A stretch of DNA of 6,386 nt, taken from an uncultured Micrococcales bacterium (GTDB lineage: Bacteria; Actinomycetota; Actinomycetes; S36-B12; UBA10799). The translations under genes were made by a program, and so were the position numbers. The notes under the pieces are model-generated. The model was not told the origin of the DNA and did no database searches. It saw only the letters and a program-made list of their open reading frames with translations. Below, one piece after another: positions 1-5,264 of this stretch (position 1 is the stretch's first letter; each line of letters begins with the position of its first letter). Where the stretch lies: the NCBI GenBank assembly GCA_937952095.1, contig CALFYG010000268.1, forward strand, positions 1 to 6,386. The letters run 5' to 3'.

Positions 1-190
1 CTGCCGACGGGCCGGTCGCCAGCGCCCGGACTGGTTGTTCTACGAGGTCTACGGCTTGTTCCGCCTGGCCGGGATCGCACAGCAGATCTGGTACCGCTAC
101 TACCACGGCCAGACGTCCAACCCGGCGTTCGCGATGTTCGGCCCCGCCGTGCAGTTCCTCGTCGCAAGGTGCGAGAAACTCATCGACTAG
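1..190 (+). CDS. Phosphotransferase family protein (APH/ACAD10-like), C-terminal fragment
   Basis: The frame is open from the left edge (first full codon at 2) and ends at TAG 188-190, giving 62 residues of a C-terminus; the start and catalytic motifs lie outside the window. The segment has the aromatic pattern FYEVYGLFRLAGIAQQI, then WYRYYHGQT and NPAF, which I recognise from the helical C-terminal end of the aminoglycoside-phosphotransferase-fold family related to the kinase part of ACAD10. In actinobacteria such proteins are often found near acyl-CoA dehydrogenases and are thought to phosphorylate hydroxyacyl or other small substrates, but no dehydrogenase follows here. The family call rests on recognition of the tail only; the substrate is unknown. 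The gene is convergent with the DM13 gene, with a 52-base gap that holds a short hairpin. Confidence 0.82.
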   Translation, partial: CRRAGRQRPDWLFYEVYGLFRLAGIAQQIWYRYYHGQTSNPAFAMFGPAVQFLVARCEKLID

Positions 191-198
191 GGTCGGCG

Positions 199-215
199 CT
201 CGTACGTACTACGAG
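199..215. terminator. Short stem-loop between convergent genes, possible bidirectional terminator
   Basis: A perfect inverted repeat, CTCGTA (199-204) and TACGAG (210-215), is separated by CGTAC. It starts 8 bases after the stop of the left-edge phosphotransferase gene and lies 27 bases past the stop of the converging DM13 gene. There is no T-tract on either side, so it is not a classical intrinsic terminator; hairpins without a U-tail are often proposed as terminators in actinobacteria. The role is inferred from position only. Confidence 0.3.
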
Positions 216-242
216 GTGGCACTGCGGCAGGGTGGGTGGCCG

Positions 243-890
243 TCAGGTCAGCGGCGCTTCGGTGAAGGAGACCGTGAACGCGCGGCACCACACCACGACG
301 CGCCAGTCCTGGTCGAGATCGGTACCGGTGGGAATCGCGTACTGCTGGTTGCCCTTGTTGCCCTTCAGCGCCCCGAGATCGACGGCGCCTTCGTCGCTGC
401 CGGCGGGACTGTCGGCTGGGACGAGATACACCAGAAGGTCAGGCCCGTTGTCGGTCTCGAAATCCGTGAACGTGACCACGGCCTCACCGTTCGGCTTCTC
501 GACGATCGAGGCCGTACCCGAGCCAGGATGCGAGGCGGCCTCGAACTGCCCACTTGCGACCAGGCGGTTCTCATCCGTCTGGGGGGCGTCCGCGGGCGAC
601 GACACCGAGGGCGCCGTCACAACCTGTTCATCGACGGCGTTGTCGGTGATCAGCGGGAGGCCCAGCCAGATTCCGGCGAGGCCGGCCGTGACGACGAACG
701 GCACGGCCAGCCAGCCAAGCAGATCCCGTCGCTTACGGATGACGAGGAACAGCACAACGGCGAACGCCGCGAAGAACAGCGTGGTGAGCACCATCGCCTG
801 GACATCGGAGCTCGCCAGACGGCCGAACACGATCACACCGATCGCCACCACAGCGACGACGGCGAGGGACAAGGCCGACTTTCTGATCAT
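243..890 (-). CDS. Membrane protein with C-terminal DM13 domain
   Basis: A 215-residue protein. Three hydrophobic segments (about residues 6-23, 31-51, 57-80) are separated by a basic RKRR loop at 52-55 that should be cytoplasmic, which puts the C-terminal part outside the cell. After a polar linker (about 82-105) comes a DM13 domain (about 106-214) with its typical landmarks: SHPGSGTA, FTDFETDNGPDL, VDLGALKGNKGNQQY and VVVWCRAFTVSF with the single conserved cysteine C202. DM13 domains are linked with DOMON-type domains and have been proposed to be redox active through that cysteine; the substrate is unknown. The frame is open further upstream, to a TTG at 926 and an ATG at 899, but the ATG at 890 has GAAGGA 8 bases ahead, so I chose it. 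The TRIC gene lies upstream on the same strand with a 106-base gap, so cotranscription is possible but not shown. Confidence 0.9.
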   Translation of the reverse strand: MIRKSALSLAVVAVVAIGVIVFGRLASSDVQAMVLTTLFFAAFAVVLFLVIRKRRDLLGWLAVPFVVTAGLAGIWLGLPLITDNAVDEQVVTAPSVSSPADAPQTDENRLVASGQFEAASHPGSGTASIVEKPNGEAVVTFTDFETDNGPDLLVYLVPADSPAGSDEGAVDLGALKGNKGNQQYAIPTGTDLDQDWRVVVWCRAFTVSFTEAPLT

Positions 891-996
891 GCGGCCCATC
901 CTTCGTCGCGCGGGCTCGCGGATCAACAGGTACCGGCACCCGGTAAGGATTTCGGAAGAAGTTGACCGCCGCGGTGTCCGCTCGCCCCGGCGGACC
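891..996. other. Intergenic region with nested inverted repeats upstream of the DM13 gene
   Basis: A perfect inverted repeat, TACCGG (931-936) and CCGGTA (940-945), has a CAC centre. Around it sit GATCAAC (921-927) and GTTGACC (961-967), complementary at six of seven positions. The inner repeat is 41 bases or more upstream of the DM13 ATG and about 52 bases beyond the TRIC stop. It could be an operator for the DM13 gene or a hairpin ending the TRIC transcript. I see no convincing -10/-35 pair on the minus strand here. Confidence 0.35.
899..904 (-). promoter_or_regulatory. Ribosome binding site deciding the DM13 gene start
   Basis: On the minus strand GAAGGA ends 8 bases before the ATG at 888-890. 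It lies directly against the alternative ATG at 897-899, and so cannot serve that one. It favours the shorter protein beginning MIRKSAL. Confidence 0.6.
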
Positions 997-1644
997 TCAA
1001 CGCCCCCTGGAGCGGCTCACTCGCAACAGTCGTAGATCGTCGACGTTCGGCGCGTCCCATCCGCGCTTCACGCTGAGAAGTCGCACGATGATCAGCAGCA
1101 CGATGGTGGACCATTCGTCGAGGGGCCGAGGCACCAATGTCCACATCGCCACGAAGTAGCCGGACGCCAGCAGAGCCGCGCTCGCGTACCAGGGCCCCTG
1201 CGCCATGACGGTGGGAACCTCCCCGGTCATGAGGTCCACGAGGGTGCCGCCACCGATCCCGGTCACCATCCCCAAGAAGATCCCGACCGGTGGGCTCACT
1301 CCGAGCGCCATCGCTTTGCCGGCGCCCACGACCACGAACATGGCCAGTGCCCACGCGTCGAGGATCACCAGCAGGGTCGAGTCGGCGGACAGTCGTCGTG
1401 CGAGCAACCCGCCCACCAGAGCGCACACGGCCGCCGTGCTGACGTACCACGGGTTCGAGACCGCCACCGGGGTGACGCCAAGGATGACATCACGCATGAT
1501 CCCGCCACCGAGGCCGAGCACCACCCCGGCCACGAGGACACCGATGATGGGAGCGCCCCGGCGGTTGGTCACCGCTCCACCGAAGGTCGCACCGACGCCG
1601 ACCGCCATGAGATCCAGCCACAGCGGGATCGCGGTGGGTGTCAC
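997..1644 (-). CDS. TRIC/UPF0126 family cation channel-like membrane protein (YadS/YicG type)
   Basis: A 215-residue polytopic protein of the usual family length, made of two homologous halves. The first half carries GLGGGIMRDVILGVTP (about 44-59) followed by NPWYV; the second carries the matching GIGGGTLVDLMTGEVP (129-144) followed by GPWYASA. Such glycine-rich motifs that kink helices are the mark of prokaryotic TRIC channels (formerly UPF0126), trimeric proteins that pass monovalent cations across the inner membrane. The second motif has valine (V136) where the first has arginine (R51); in the members I know an arginine is usual in both halves, so this may affect pore or subunit contacts. 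The start is GTG at 1642-1644, because AGGAG stands 5 bases ahead; the open frame continues upstream without a comparable site. It is divergent from the coiled-coil gene. The ion preference is not readable from sequence. Confidence 0.92.
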   Translation of the reverse strand: MTPTAIPLWLDLMAVGVGATFGGAVTNRRGAPIIGVLVAGVVLGLGGGIMRDVILGVTPVAVSNPWYVSTAAVCALVGGLLARRLSADSTLLVILDAWALAMFVVVGAGKAMALGVSPPVGIFLGMVTGIGGGTLVDLMTGEVPTVMAQGPWYASAALLASGYFVAMWTLVPRPLDEWSTIVLLIIVRLLSVKRGWDAPNVDDLRLLRVSRSRGR

Positions 1645-1649
1645 GGCGG

Positions 1650-1654
1650 CTCCT
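1650..1654 (-). promoter_or_regulatory. Ribosome binding site deciding the TRIC gene GTG start
   Basis: The minus strand reads AGGAG, then CCGCC, then GTG. This strong site with a 5-base spacer sets the start at 1644 rather than the longer open frame reaching 1761. Confidence 0.75.
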
Positions 1655-1690
1655 GTACCTCGCGGCGGCAATTCATGCCCGGTCACCAGA

Positions 1691-1697
1691 TAGCGTA
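1691..1697. promoter_or_regulatory. Possible bidirectional -10 element in the divergent TRIC / coiled-coil region
   Basis: TAGCGTA fits the pattern TAnnnTA, so each strand reads a TAnnnT -10 hexamer (TAGCGT on plus, TACGCT on minus). A plus-strand start about 7 bases later would leave a leader of roughly 20 bases containing the GGAGG site of the coiled-coil gene. A minus-strand start would leave about 40 bases before the TRIC GTG, with its AGGAG included. No good -35 hexamer is visible on either strand, so this is a weak call made on spacing. Confidence 0.33.
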
Positions 1698-1724
1698 GGT
1701 GGCCGAGTCCAGTGGAGGCGGACC

Positions 1725-2261
1725 ATGAGTGAGACGTCGCAGGAGGACCCGCGCGACCCACGTCGTCCGTGGCAGATCGCCGTGGCGGTCTTGGCCATAC
1801 TGACGCTGACCATGTTGATCATCAACCTCGTGCTGCGCGCGCGGGCGGACCAGGCGGTGACGAAAGAGCAGGAGGCGGTGGCCGCACTCGAAGGTTTGCG
1901 CTCAGAGAACGCCGAACTCGCGTCGCGCAACGAGCAGTTGCTGACCCAGTTGTCGGCGTCCAACGAACTCCTCGCGGGCATAGTGGCCCGGGTCGATGGC
2001 ACCGGTGCAGCGGATGCGAATGTGGCCCGGCAGGTTGCGGCGCAGAGGGCGGCCGAGCGGGCGGCGGCCCGACGCGGCGCCGGCGCCCGCGAGCAAGCGG
2101 CCGTGCTGCGTGCCCAGTTGCGCAACGCGCAGATCTGCGCGGCGGGCGCCCTGCAGGCCCTGTCTCAAGTGCACTCCGGACCGGACATCGACTCCGGTTC
2201 AACGCAGGCGGCGGCGACGCTCGAGGCTGTGCTCCCGGCATGCCGGGCGGGGCTGGGGTGA
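1725..2261 (+). CDS. Membrane-anchored coiled-coil protein, function unknown
   Basis: A 178-residue protein I cannot assign to a named family. A charged, proline-rich N-terminus (2-15) precedes one transmembrane helix (about 16-37) ending in RARAD. Next is a Leu/Ala/Glu-rich stretch (about 42-84) with heptad-like spacing (EALEGLRSENAEL, RNEQLLTQL), most likely a coiled coil. A Gly/Asp linker (about 90-96) leads to an Ala/Arg-rich helix (about 100-145) and a C-terminal part with two cysteines (in QICAAGA and LPACRAG). By the positive-inside rule the topology is ambiguous, since basic residues flank both sides of the helix. The start ATG has GGAGG 6 bases ahead. It is the first gene of a tight trio with the NUDIX-NYN and CDF genes, which suggests but does not prove a shared role. 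The Ala-rich half could be low-complexity sequence with little conservation. Confidence 0.82.
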   Translation: MSETSQEDPRDPRRPWQIAVAVLAILTLTMLIINLVLRARADQAVTKEQEAVAALEGLRSENAELASRNEQLLTQLSASNELLAGIVARVDGTGAADANVARQVAAQRAAERAAARRGAGAREQAAVLRAQLRNAQICAAGALQALSQVHSGPDIDSGSTQAAATLEAVLPACRAGLG

Positions 2262-2264
2262 CGG

Positions 2265-3074
2265 GTGGAACTCGACGGGAACGGGTGGGTCGATTGCGGA
2301 TGCGGGGCCAGGCACTGGGGTCGCCACGGTGCTGCGGGGCTGTTCCTCGTGGTCGACGACCACGTCCTGCTCCAACTGCGTCCCAAGTGGGCTCACGAAG
2401 GAGGTACCTGGGCCATTCCCGGCGGCGCACGCGACTCCCATGAATCCGTGGTGGCGACGGCGCTGCGGGAGGCCCAGGAGGAAGCGGCGATCAATCCGGG
2501 GCTGATCGAGGTGGTCGGGGTGCGGCGGCTGCAGCACCCCGATTGGCGCTACGACACGGTGATCGCACGTGCACCCGTGCGTCCCACCGTGGAGGAGCAT
2601 GCCGAGAGTGTCCTTCTGGACTGGGTCGCCTTGGGAGATCTGGCCCACTGGGATCTTCACCAGGGGTTCCGTGACTCGCTGCCTGACCTGCTGCTGCCCC
2701 GAATCAGTCTTCTGATCGATGGTGCGAACGTCGTGGGCAGCCGCCCCGATGGCTGGTGGCACGACCGGGCCGGTGCTGCCGGCCGCCTGATCGACGAGTT
2801 GGACGCCATCGCGGGTCGGGTCGTCGAATTGTCCGGTGAACCACATCTGCTGGCGAACCTGGAGATGGTGGTCGAGGGCCGCGCCCGTGAGGTGGCCGAT
2901 CCGGACCTGGACTCATTGGTCCGGGTGGTCCGCGCGGCCGGTGCCGGGGACGACACGATCGCCGACCGTTCCCGTACTCTCAAGGACGTGCTGGTGGTGA
3001 CGTCGGACCGTGGTCTGCGCTCCCGCGTGCCGCGCAGCGTGCCGGTCTCCAGCCTCTTCGAGTGGCTCGGCTGA
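2265..3074 (+). CDS. NUDIX hydrolase fused to an NYN/PIN-like nuclease domain
   Basis: A 269-residue two-domain protein. Residues about 20-140 form a NUDIX domain with box G54-x5-E60-x7-R68-E69-x2-E72-E73, ending A75-I76, where the family usually has glycine at 75; the acidic residues bind the metal for hydrolysis of a nucleoside diphosphate linked to X. Before it lies W8, C11, C13, H17 and H21, a CxCx3Hx3H spacing that could hold a metal. Residues about 146-269 match the YacP-like NYN branch of the PIN nuclease superfamily: a hydrophobic strand into LLIDGANVVGSRPDGWWHDR (149-168, with D152, N155, D167), then GAGDD (226-230) and VVTSDRGL (244-251, D248), giving the expected acidic cluster. 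NYN domains act on RNA, so a role in RNA processing or 5'-end turnover is an inference. The GTG start lies 3 bases after the preceding stop without a strong own site, pointing to coupling; the CDF start overlaps its stop. Confidence 0.92.
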   Translation: MELDGNGWVDCGCGARHWGRHGAAGLFLVVDDHVLLQLRPKWAHEGGTWAIPGGARDSHESVVATALREAQEEAAINPGLIEVVGVRRLQHPDWRYDTVIARAPVRPTVEEHAESVLLDWVALGDLAHWDLHQGFRDSLPDLLLPRISLLIDGANVVGSRPDGWWHDRAGAAGRLIDELDAIAGRVVELSGEPHLLANLEMVVEGRAREVADPDLDSLVRVVRAAGAGDDTIADRSRTLKDVLVVTSDRGLRSRVPRSVPVSSLFEWLG

Positions 3075-4027
3075 TGGCCGGAAAGTCGCTGGAGCGCTAT
3101 GCGTGGCTGTCGGTGGCCACGGGTGTTGTCGTGCTGGGACTCAAGACGCTCGCCTGGTACCTCACCGATTCGGTGGGACTGTTGTCCGACGCGCTGGAGT
3201 CGACGGTCAACATCGGCGCGGCACTGGTCGCTGTCTTCGCGCTGCGTGCGGCGAACCGGCCCGCCGATGCTGAACACCACTTCGGGCACGGCAAGGCCGA
3301 GTACCTGTCAGCAATGGTGGAGGGGTTCCTGATCCTCGCGGCGTCGGCAGCGATCATCGCCACCGCCGTCAACCGCCTGCTGTCCCCGCAGCCCCTGGAG
3401 CAGGTGGGGATCGGTCTGGCCATCTCGGTGCTTGCCTCCGCTCTCAATGGGGTCGTGGCGTGGATCCTGATCCGAGTGGGCCGGGAGCATCGGTCCGTAG
3501 TGCTGGTTGCAGACGGCAAACACCTGCTCACCGACGTCTGGACCTCAGCCGGCGTGGTCGTGGCGGTCGGTGCCGTCGCACTGACCGGCTGGGAACGGCT
3601 CGACCCGATCATCGCCCTGGTGGTCGGGGCGAACATCTTATGGACCGGCTGGGGGCTGCTACGCGATTCGGTATCGGGACTTCTCGATGAGCGGCTCTCC
3701 GATGAGGACATCGATGAGGTCGTCTCGGTGCTGGCCTCGCACGAATCGTCGACCGTGCACTTCCACGCGCTGCAGAGCCGGGCCGCTGGACGTCAGCGCT
3801 TCGTGTCCCTGCACATGCTGGTGCCGGGCTCATCGACAGTGCGGGCGGCCCACGATCTCGCCCAGCAGATCGAGGACGAGATCGACGCGCGACTACCTGA
3901 AACGGTCGTCAGCATCCACATCGAACCCCTGGAGGATCCGCGGGCCTGGGACGATATCCCCCGCGGCGCCGAACACCCCATGCACTCGTCACGTACGAGG
4001 TTCGACGAGGGGCCGGTCTCCGGATAG
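3074..4027 (+). CDS. Cation diffusion facilitator (CDF) family divalent metal transporter
   Basis: A 317-residue inner-membrane metal/proton antiporter of the CDF family, which exports Zn, Fe, Mn, Co or similar ions from the cytoplasm. About six hydrophobic helices lie between residues 10 and 200, followed by a cytoplasmic regulatory domain (about 205-300). Landmarks are DSVGLLSDALESTVN (32-46), HFGHGKAEYLSAM (69-81) and HLLTDVWTS (150-158). The helix-5 half of the transport site is the normal HxxxD (H150, D154). The helix-2 half is E42 and N46 rather than the Asp/Asp or His/Asp of well-studied members; I recall this ExxxN form in a common bacterial subgroup, so it is probably functional, but it makes the metal hard to predict. 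The start ATG overlaps the upstream TGA by one base (TGATG) with no strong own ribosome site, so translation is probably coupled. The last 39 bases overlap the converging kinase gene. Confidence 0.95.
   Translation: MAGKSLERYAWLSVATGVVVLGLKTLAWYLTDSVGLLSDALESTVNIGAALVAVFALRAANRPADAEHHFGHGKAEYLSAMVEGFLILAASAAIIATAVNRLLSPQPLEQVGIGLAISVLASALNGVVAWILIRVGREHRSVVLVADGKHLLTDVWTSAGVVVAVGAVALTGWERLDPIIALVVGANILWTGWGLLRDSVSGLLDERLSDEDIDEVVSVLASHESSTVHFHALQSRAAGRQRFVSLHMLVPGSSTVRAAHDLAQQIEDEIDARLPETVVSIHIEPLEDPRAWDDIPRGAEHPMHSSRTRFDEGPVSG
3985..3999. terminator. Short stem-loop at the CDF/kinase convergent overlap
   Basis: CTCGT (3985-3989) and ACGAG (3995-3999) form a 5-bp stem with a CACGT loop, inside the last codons of the CDF gene and over the stop codon of the opposite kinase gene. 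It resembles the hairpin at 199-215 in arm sequence and in its place at a convergent junction. There is no T-tract. Being inside coding sequence, it may be chance. Confidence 0.2.
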
Positions 4028-4696
4028 CCAGGGGTGTTCCCCGGCGAGCCACAGTTCGTGCTGAACGGGCCAGGTGTCGAGATACACCTGGGCCCTGCGC
4101 TCGAGTTCGGAATGCTCCGGTGTGAGCCTGCGCATGGCGGACACCACCGGTGGCGGGCAGTTCGCCACCAGGGCGGCCCAGTCCATCGCCGGGTCGCCGA
4201 GAGCCGCCCCGTCCCAGTCGAGGACCGCGATGAGGTCGCCGTCCGGACTCACCAGCAGGTTGCCCGCACTCAGATCTCCGTGCACAAGGCTGATCGGGGC
4301 GTGCGCGGCCTCGCGGGCGGCAGCGACACATGCGGGCTCGGGTGCGGTCCGGGCCAACACCTCCCACAACACCGGCCACGTGGGATCCTCGGCGATCCAG
4401 TCGACGACGTGGCGCATCTGGTCCGCCAGGTGCGCCAGTTCGGATCCGAGTCGCTCGCTGGCGGTCGGGGACAGGTCGGTCTCCATCAACGGGGTTCCCG
4501 CAGCACGCTGCATGACGAGGTGGGGGTGCGCACCCGTGGCATGCACCGCGAGGATCGCCGGCACGGGAAGGCCGGCATCGCGCGCCCCCTGTTGCCGAGC
4601 AGCGATGGTGGGCAGGGCGTCACGGTCCCAGGACTGGATCGGGTAGCGGCGCACGACACCGGAGTCGAACTCGATCCGGTTCCGGTTGGTGCGCAT
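3989..4696 (-). CDS. Aminoglycoside phosphotransferase (APH)-fold kinase
   Basis: A 235-residue member of the APH/choline-kinase-like superfamily, which transfers the ATP gamma-phosphate to small hydroxylated molecules. The catalytic loop LVHGDLSAGNLL (137-148) has H139, catalytic D141 and N146; the metal-binding strand VLDWDGAALGDPAMD (158-172) has D160 and the following GDP..D. The N-terminal lobe is short: it begins with IEFDSGVVRRYP (8-19), has no evident glycine-rich loop, and arginines (R16/R17) stand where the ATP-binding lysine would be. I have seen VVRR-type N-lobes in actinobacterial relatives, so this is more likely subfamily character than decay. The ATG start has GGGAG 9 bases ahead. 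It is divergent from the RHH-like gene with 63 bases between, and its 3' end overlaps the CDF gene by 39 bases. Nothing indicates antibiotic resistance; the substrate is unknown. Confidence 0.92.
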   Translation of the reverse strand: MRTNRNRIEFDSGVVRRYPIQSWDRDALPTIAARQQGARDAGLPVPAILAVHATGAHPHLVMQRAAGTPLMETDLSPTASERLGSELAHLADQMRHVVDWIAEDPTWPVLWEVLARTAPEPACVAAAREAAHAPISLVHGDLSAGNLLVSPDGDLIAVLDWDGAALGDPAMDWAALVANCPPPVVSAMRRLTPEHSELERRAQVYLDTWPVQHELWLAGEHPWLSGDRPLVEPRT

Positions 4697-4724
4697 GCCT
4701 CGATTCTCCCGTGGCGAACATCGC

Positions 4725-4753
4725 GTGACAGACCGGGCCTGGCCGGTAATGAT
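4725..4753 (+). promoter_or_regulatory. Candidate sigma-70-type promoter for a leaderless transcript, with near-palindrome in the spacer
   Basis: GTGACA (4725-4730, five of six to TTGACA) is followed after exactly 17 bases by AATGAT (4748-4753, four of six to TATAAT). Counting 7 bases on gives the A of the ATG at 4760, so the transcript would have no leader, in keeping with the lack of a ribosome binding site there. The spacer carries CCGGGCCTGGCCGG (4733-4746), an inverted repeat except for one extra G, which could be an operator. Confidence 0.42.
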
Positions 4754-4767
4754 GATTACATGATTAC
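4752..4767 (+). repeat. 8-base tandem repeat spanning the start codon
   Basis: ATGATTAC occurs twice in direct succession (4752-4759 and 4760-4767). The second copy begins with the start codon of the RHH-like gene. It is an AT-rich patch in otherwise very GC-rich sequence. Confidence 0.85.
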
Positions 4768-5245
4768 GCAGCAACAGATCGAACAATGGCTCACTGGTCG
4801 GCTCGGCGACTGGTTCGAGGAATTCGAGGTGGTCACCGACCGTGAGGAGATCACCGTCATGGGGCGACTCTCCGACGATGGCCTCACCGATGAGAACGCA
4901 CGCGCCGGTCGTATCGCGCGCTTCCGGGAACAGACCCGCGAGGAGCGGATCGGGATCGCTCGCGAACTCGAACGCGCCACCGGGCGCAAGGTGGCATGGG
5001 GTGTGCGGTGCGGACCCGACGAGCGGGTTTTCACGCGGTTGAGCGTGCCGGTCATGACGCGGTTGAAGCAGGACGACCGCAGGGTGCTCGACACGCTCGT
5101 GCAGGCCGGCGTCGCCCGATCGCGTTCGGAGGCTCTGGCCTGGTGTGTGCGTCTGGTCGGCCAGCACGAGGCCGACTGGTTGGGCGAACTGCGCGATGCG
5201 ATGCAGTCCGTGGCAGCCGTCCGGGAGCAGGGGCCGAAGCTCTGA
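4760..5245 (+). CDS. Small two-part protein with ribbon-helix-helix-like C-terminus, possible DNA-binding regulator
   Basis: A 161-residue hypothetical protein. The N-terminal part (1-90) alternates strand-like and helical stretches (EFEVVTDREEITVMGRL, then the charged helix RIARFREQTREERIGIAREL, then KVAWGVRCG) and is not recognised. Residues about 93-136 look like a ribbon-helix-helix unit: a strand (TRLSVPVMTRL), a helix (DDRRVLDTLVQAGV), then SRSEALAWCVRLVGQH, matching the G-x-x-x-S-R-S-E-A pattern of Arc/MetJ/CopG-type proteins. Such domains bind DNA as dimers through the strand, but here the strand carries few polar contacts and a dimerisation-only role is possible. ATG 4760 was chosen because the start of homology-like sequence fits; the same frame stays open upstream for over 240 codons, but that part is antisense to the kinase gene. 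No Shine-Dalgarno is seen; see the candidate leaderless promoter. No toxin or partner gene is adjacent. Confidence 0.83.
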   Translation: MITQQQIEQWLTGRLGDWFEEFEVVTDREEITVMGRLSDDGLTDENARAGRIARFREQTREERIGIARELERATGRKVAWGVRCGPDERVFTRLSVPVMTRLKQDDRRVLDTLVQAGVARSRSEALAWCVRLVGQHEADWLGELRDAMQSVAAVREQGPKL

Positions 5246-5264
5246 AGCCTTGCACCTGACCGAG

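Noticed and set aside
169..1035. Long plus-strand open frames opposite the DM13 gene (288 and 249 codons)
   Set aside because: Their translations are Arg/Thr/Ser-rich without domains and mirror a well-supported gene; long antisense frames are expected at this GC content.
1645..1761. Longer TRIC start at 1761
   Set aside because: The extra 39 residues are hydrophilic and overlap the divergent coiled-coil start; AGGAG lies exactly before the GTG at 1644.
1822..2430. Minus-strand 202-codon frame opposite the coiled-coil gene, and the 224-codon plus-strand frame at 1769
   Set aside because: Both are Pro/Arg/Gly-rich shadow translations without recognisable sequence; the frame at 1725 has a ribosome site, membrane helix and heptads.
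3989..4696. Antibiotic-resistance kinase
   Set aside because: Only general APH-fold motifs are visible, with no resemblance to known resistance subfamilies and no mobile context; such kinases are common housekeeping or metabolic genes.
4034..4759. In-frame upstream extension of the RHH-like gene by 242 codons
   Set aside because: It is wholly antisense to the kinase gene with its catalytic motifs, and its composition is unlike a real protein. The promoter-like signals favour the ATG at 4760.
4697..5167. N-terminal extension of the kinase on the minus strand
   Set aside because: The open frame continues to 5167 but runs antisense through the RHH-like gene, and the ATG at 4696 has a proper ribosome site.
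4760..5245. Toxin-antitoxin module built on the RHH-like gene
   Set aside because: No small toxin gene is adjacent; the next gene encodes a secreted protein and the divergent one a kinase of ordinary APH type.
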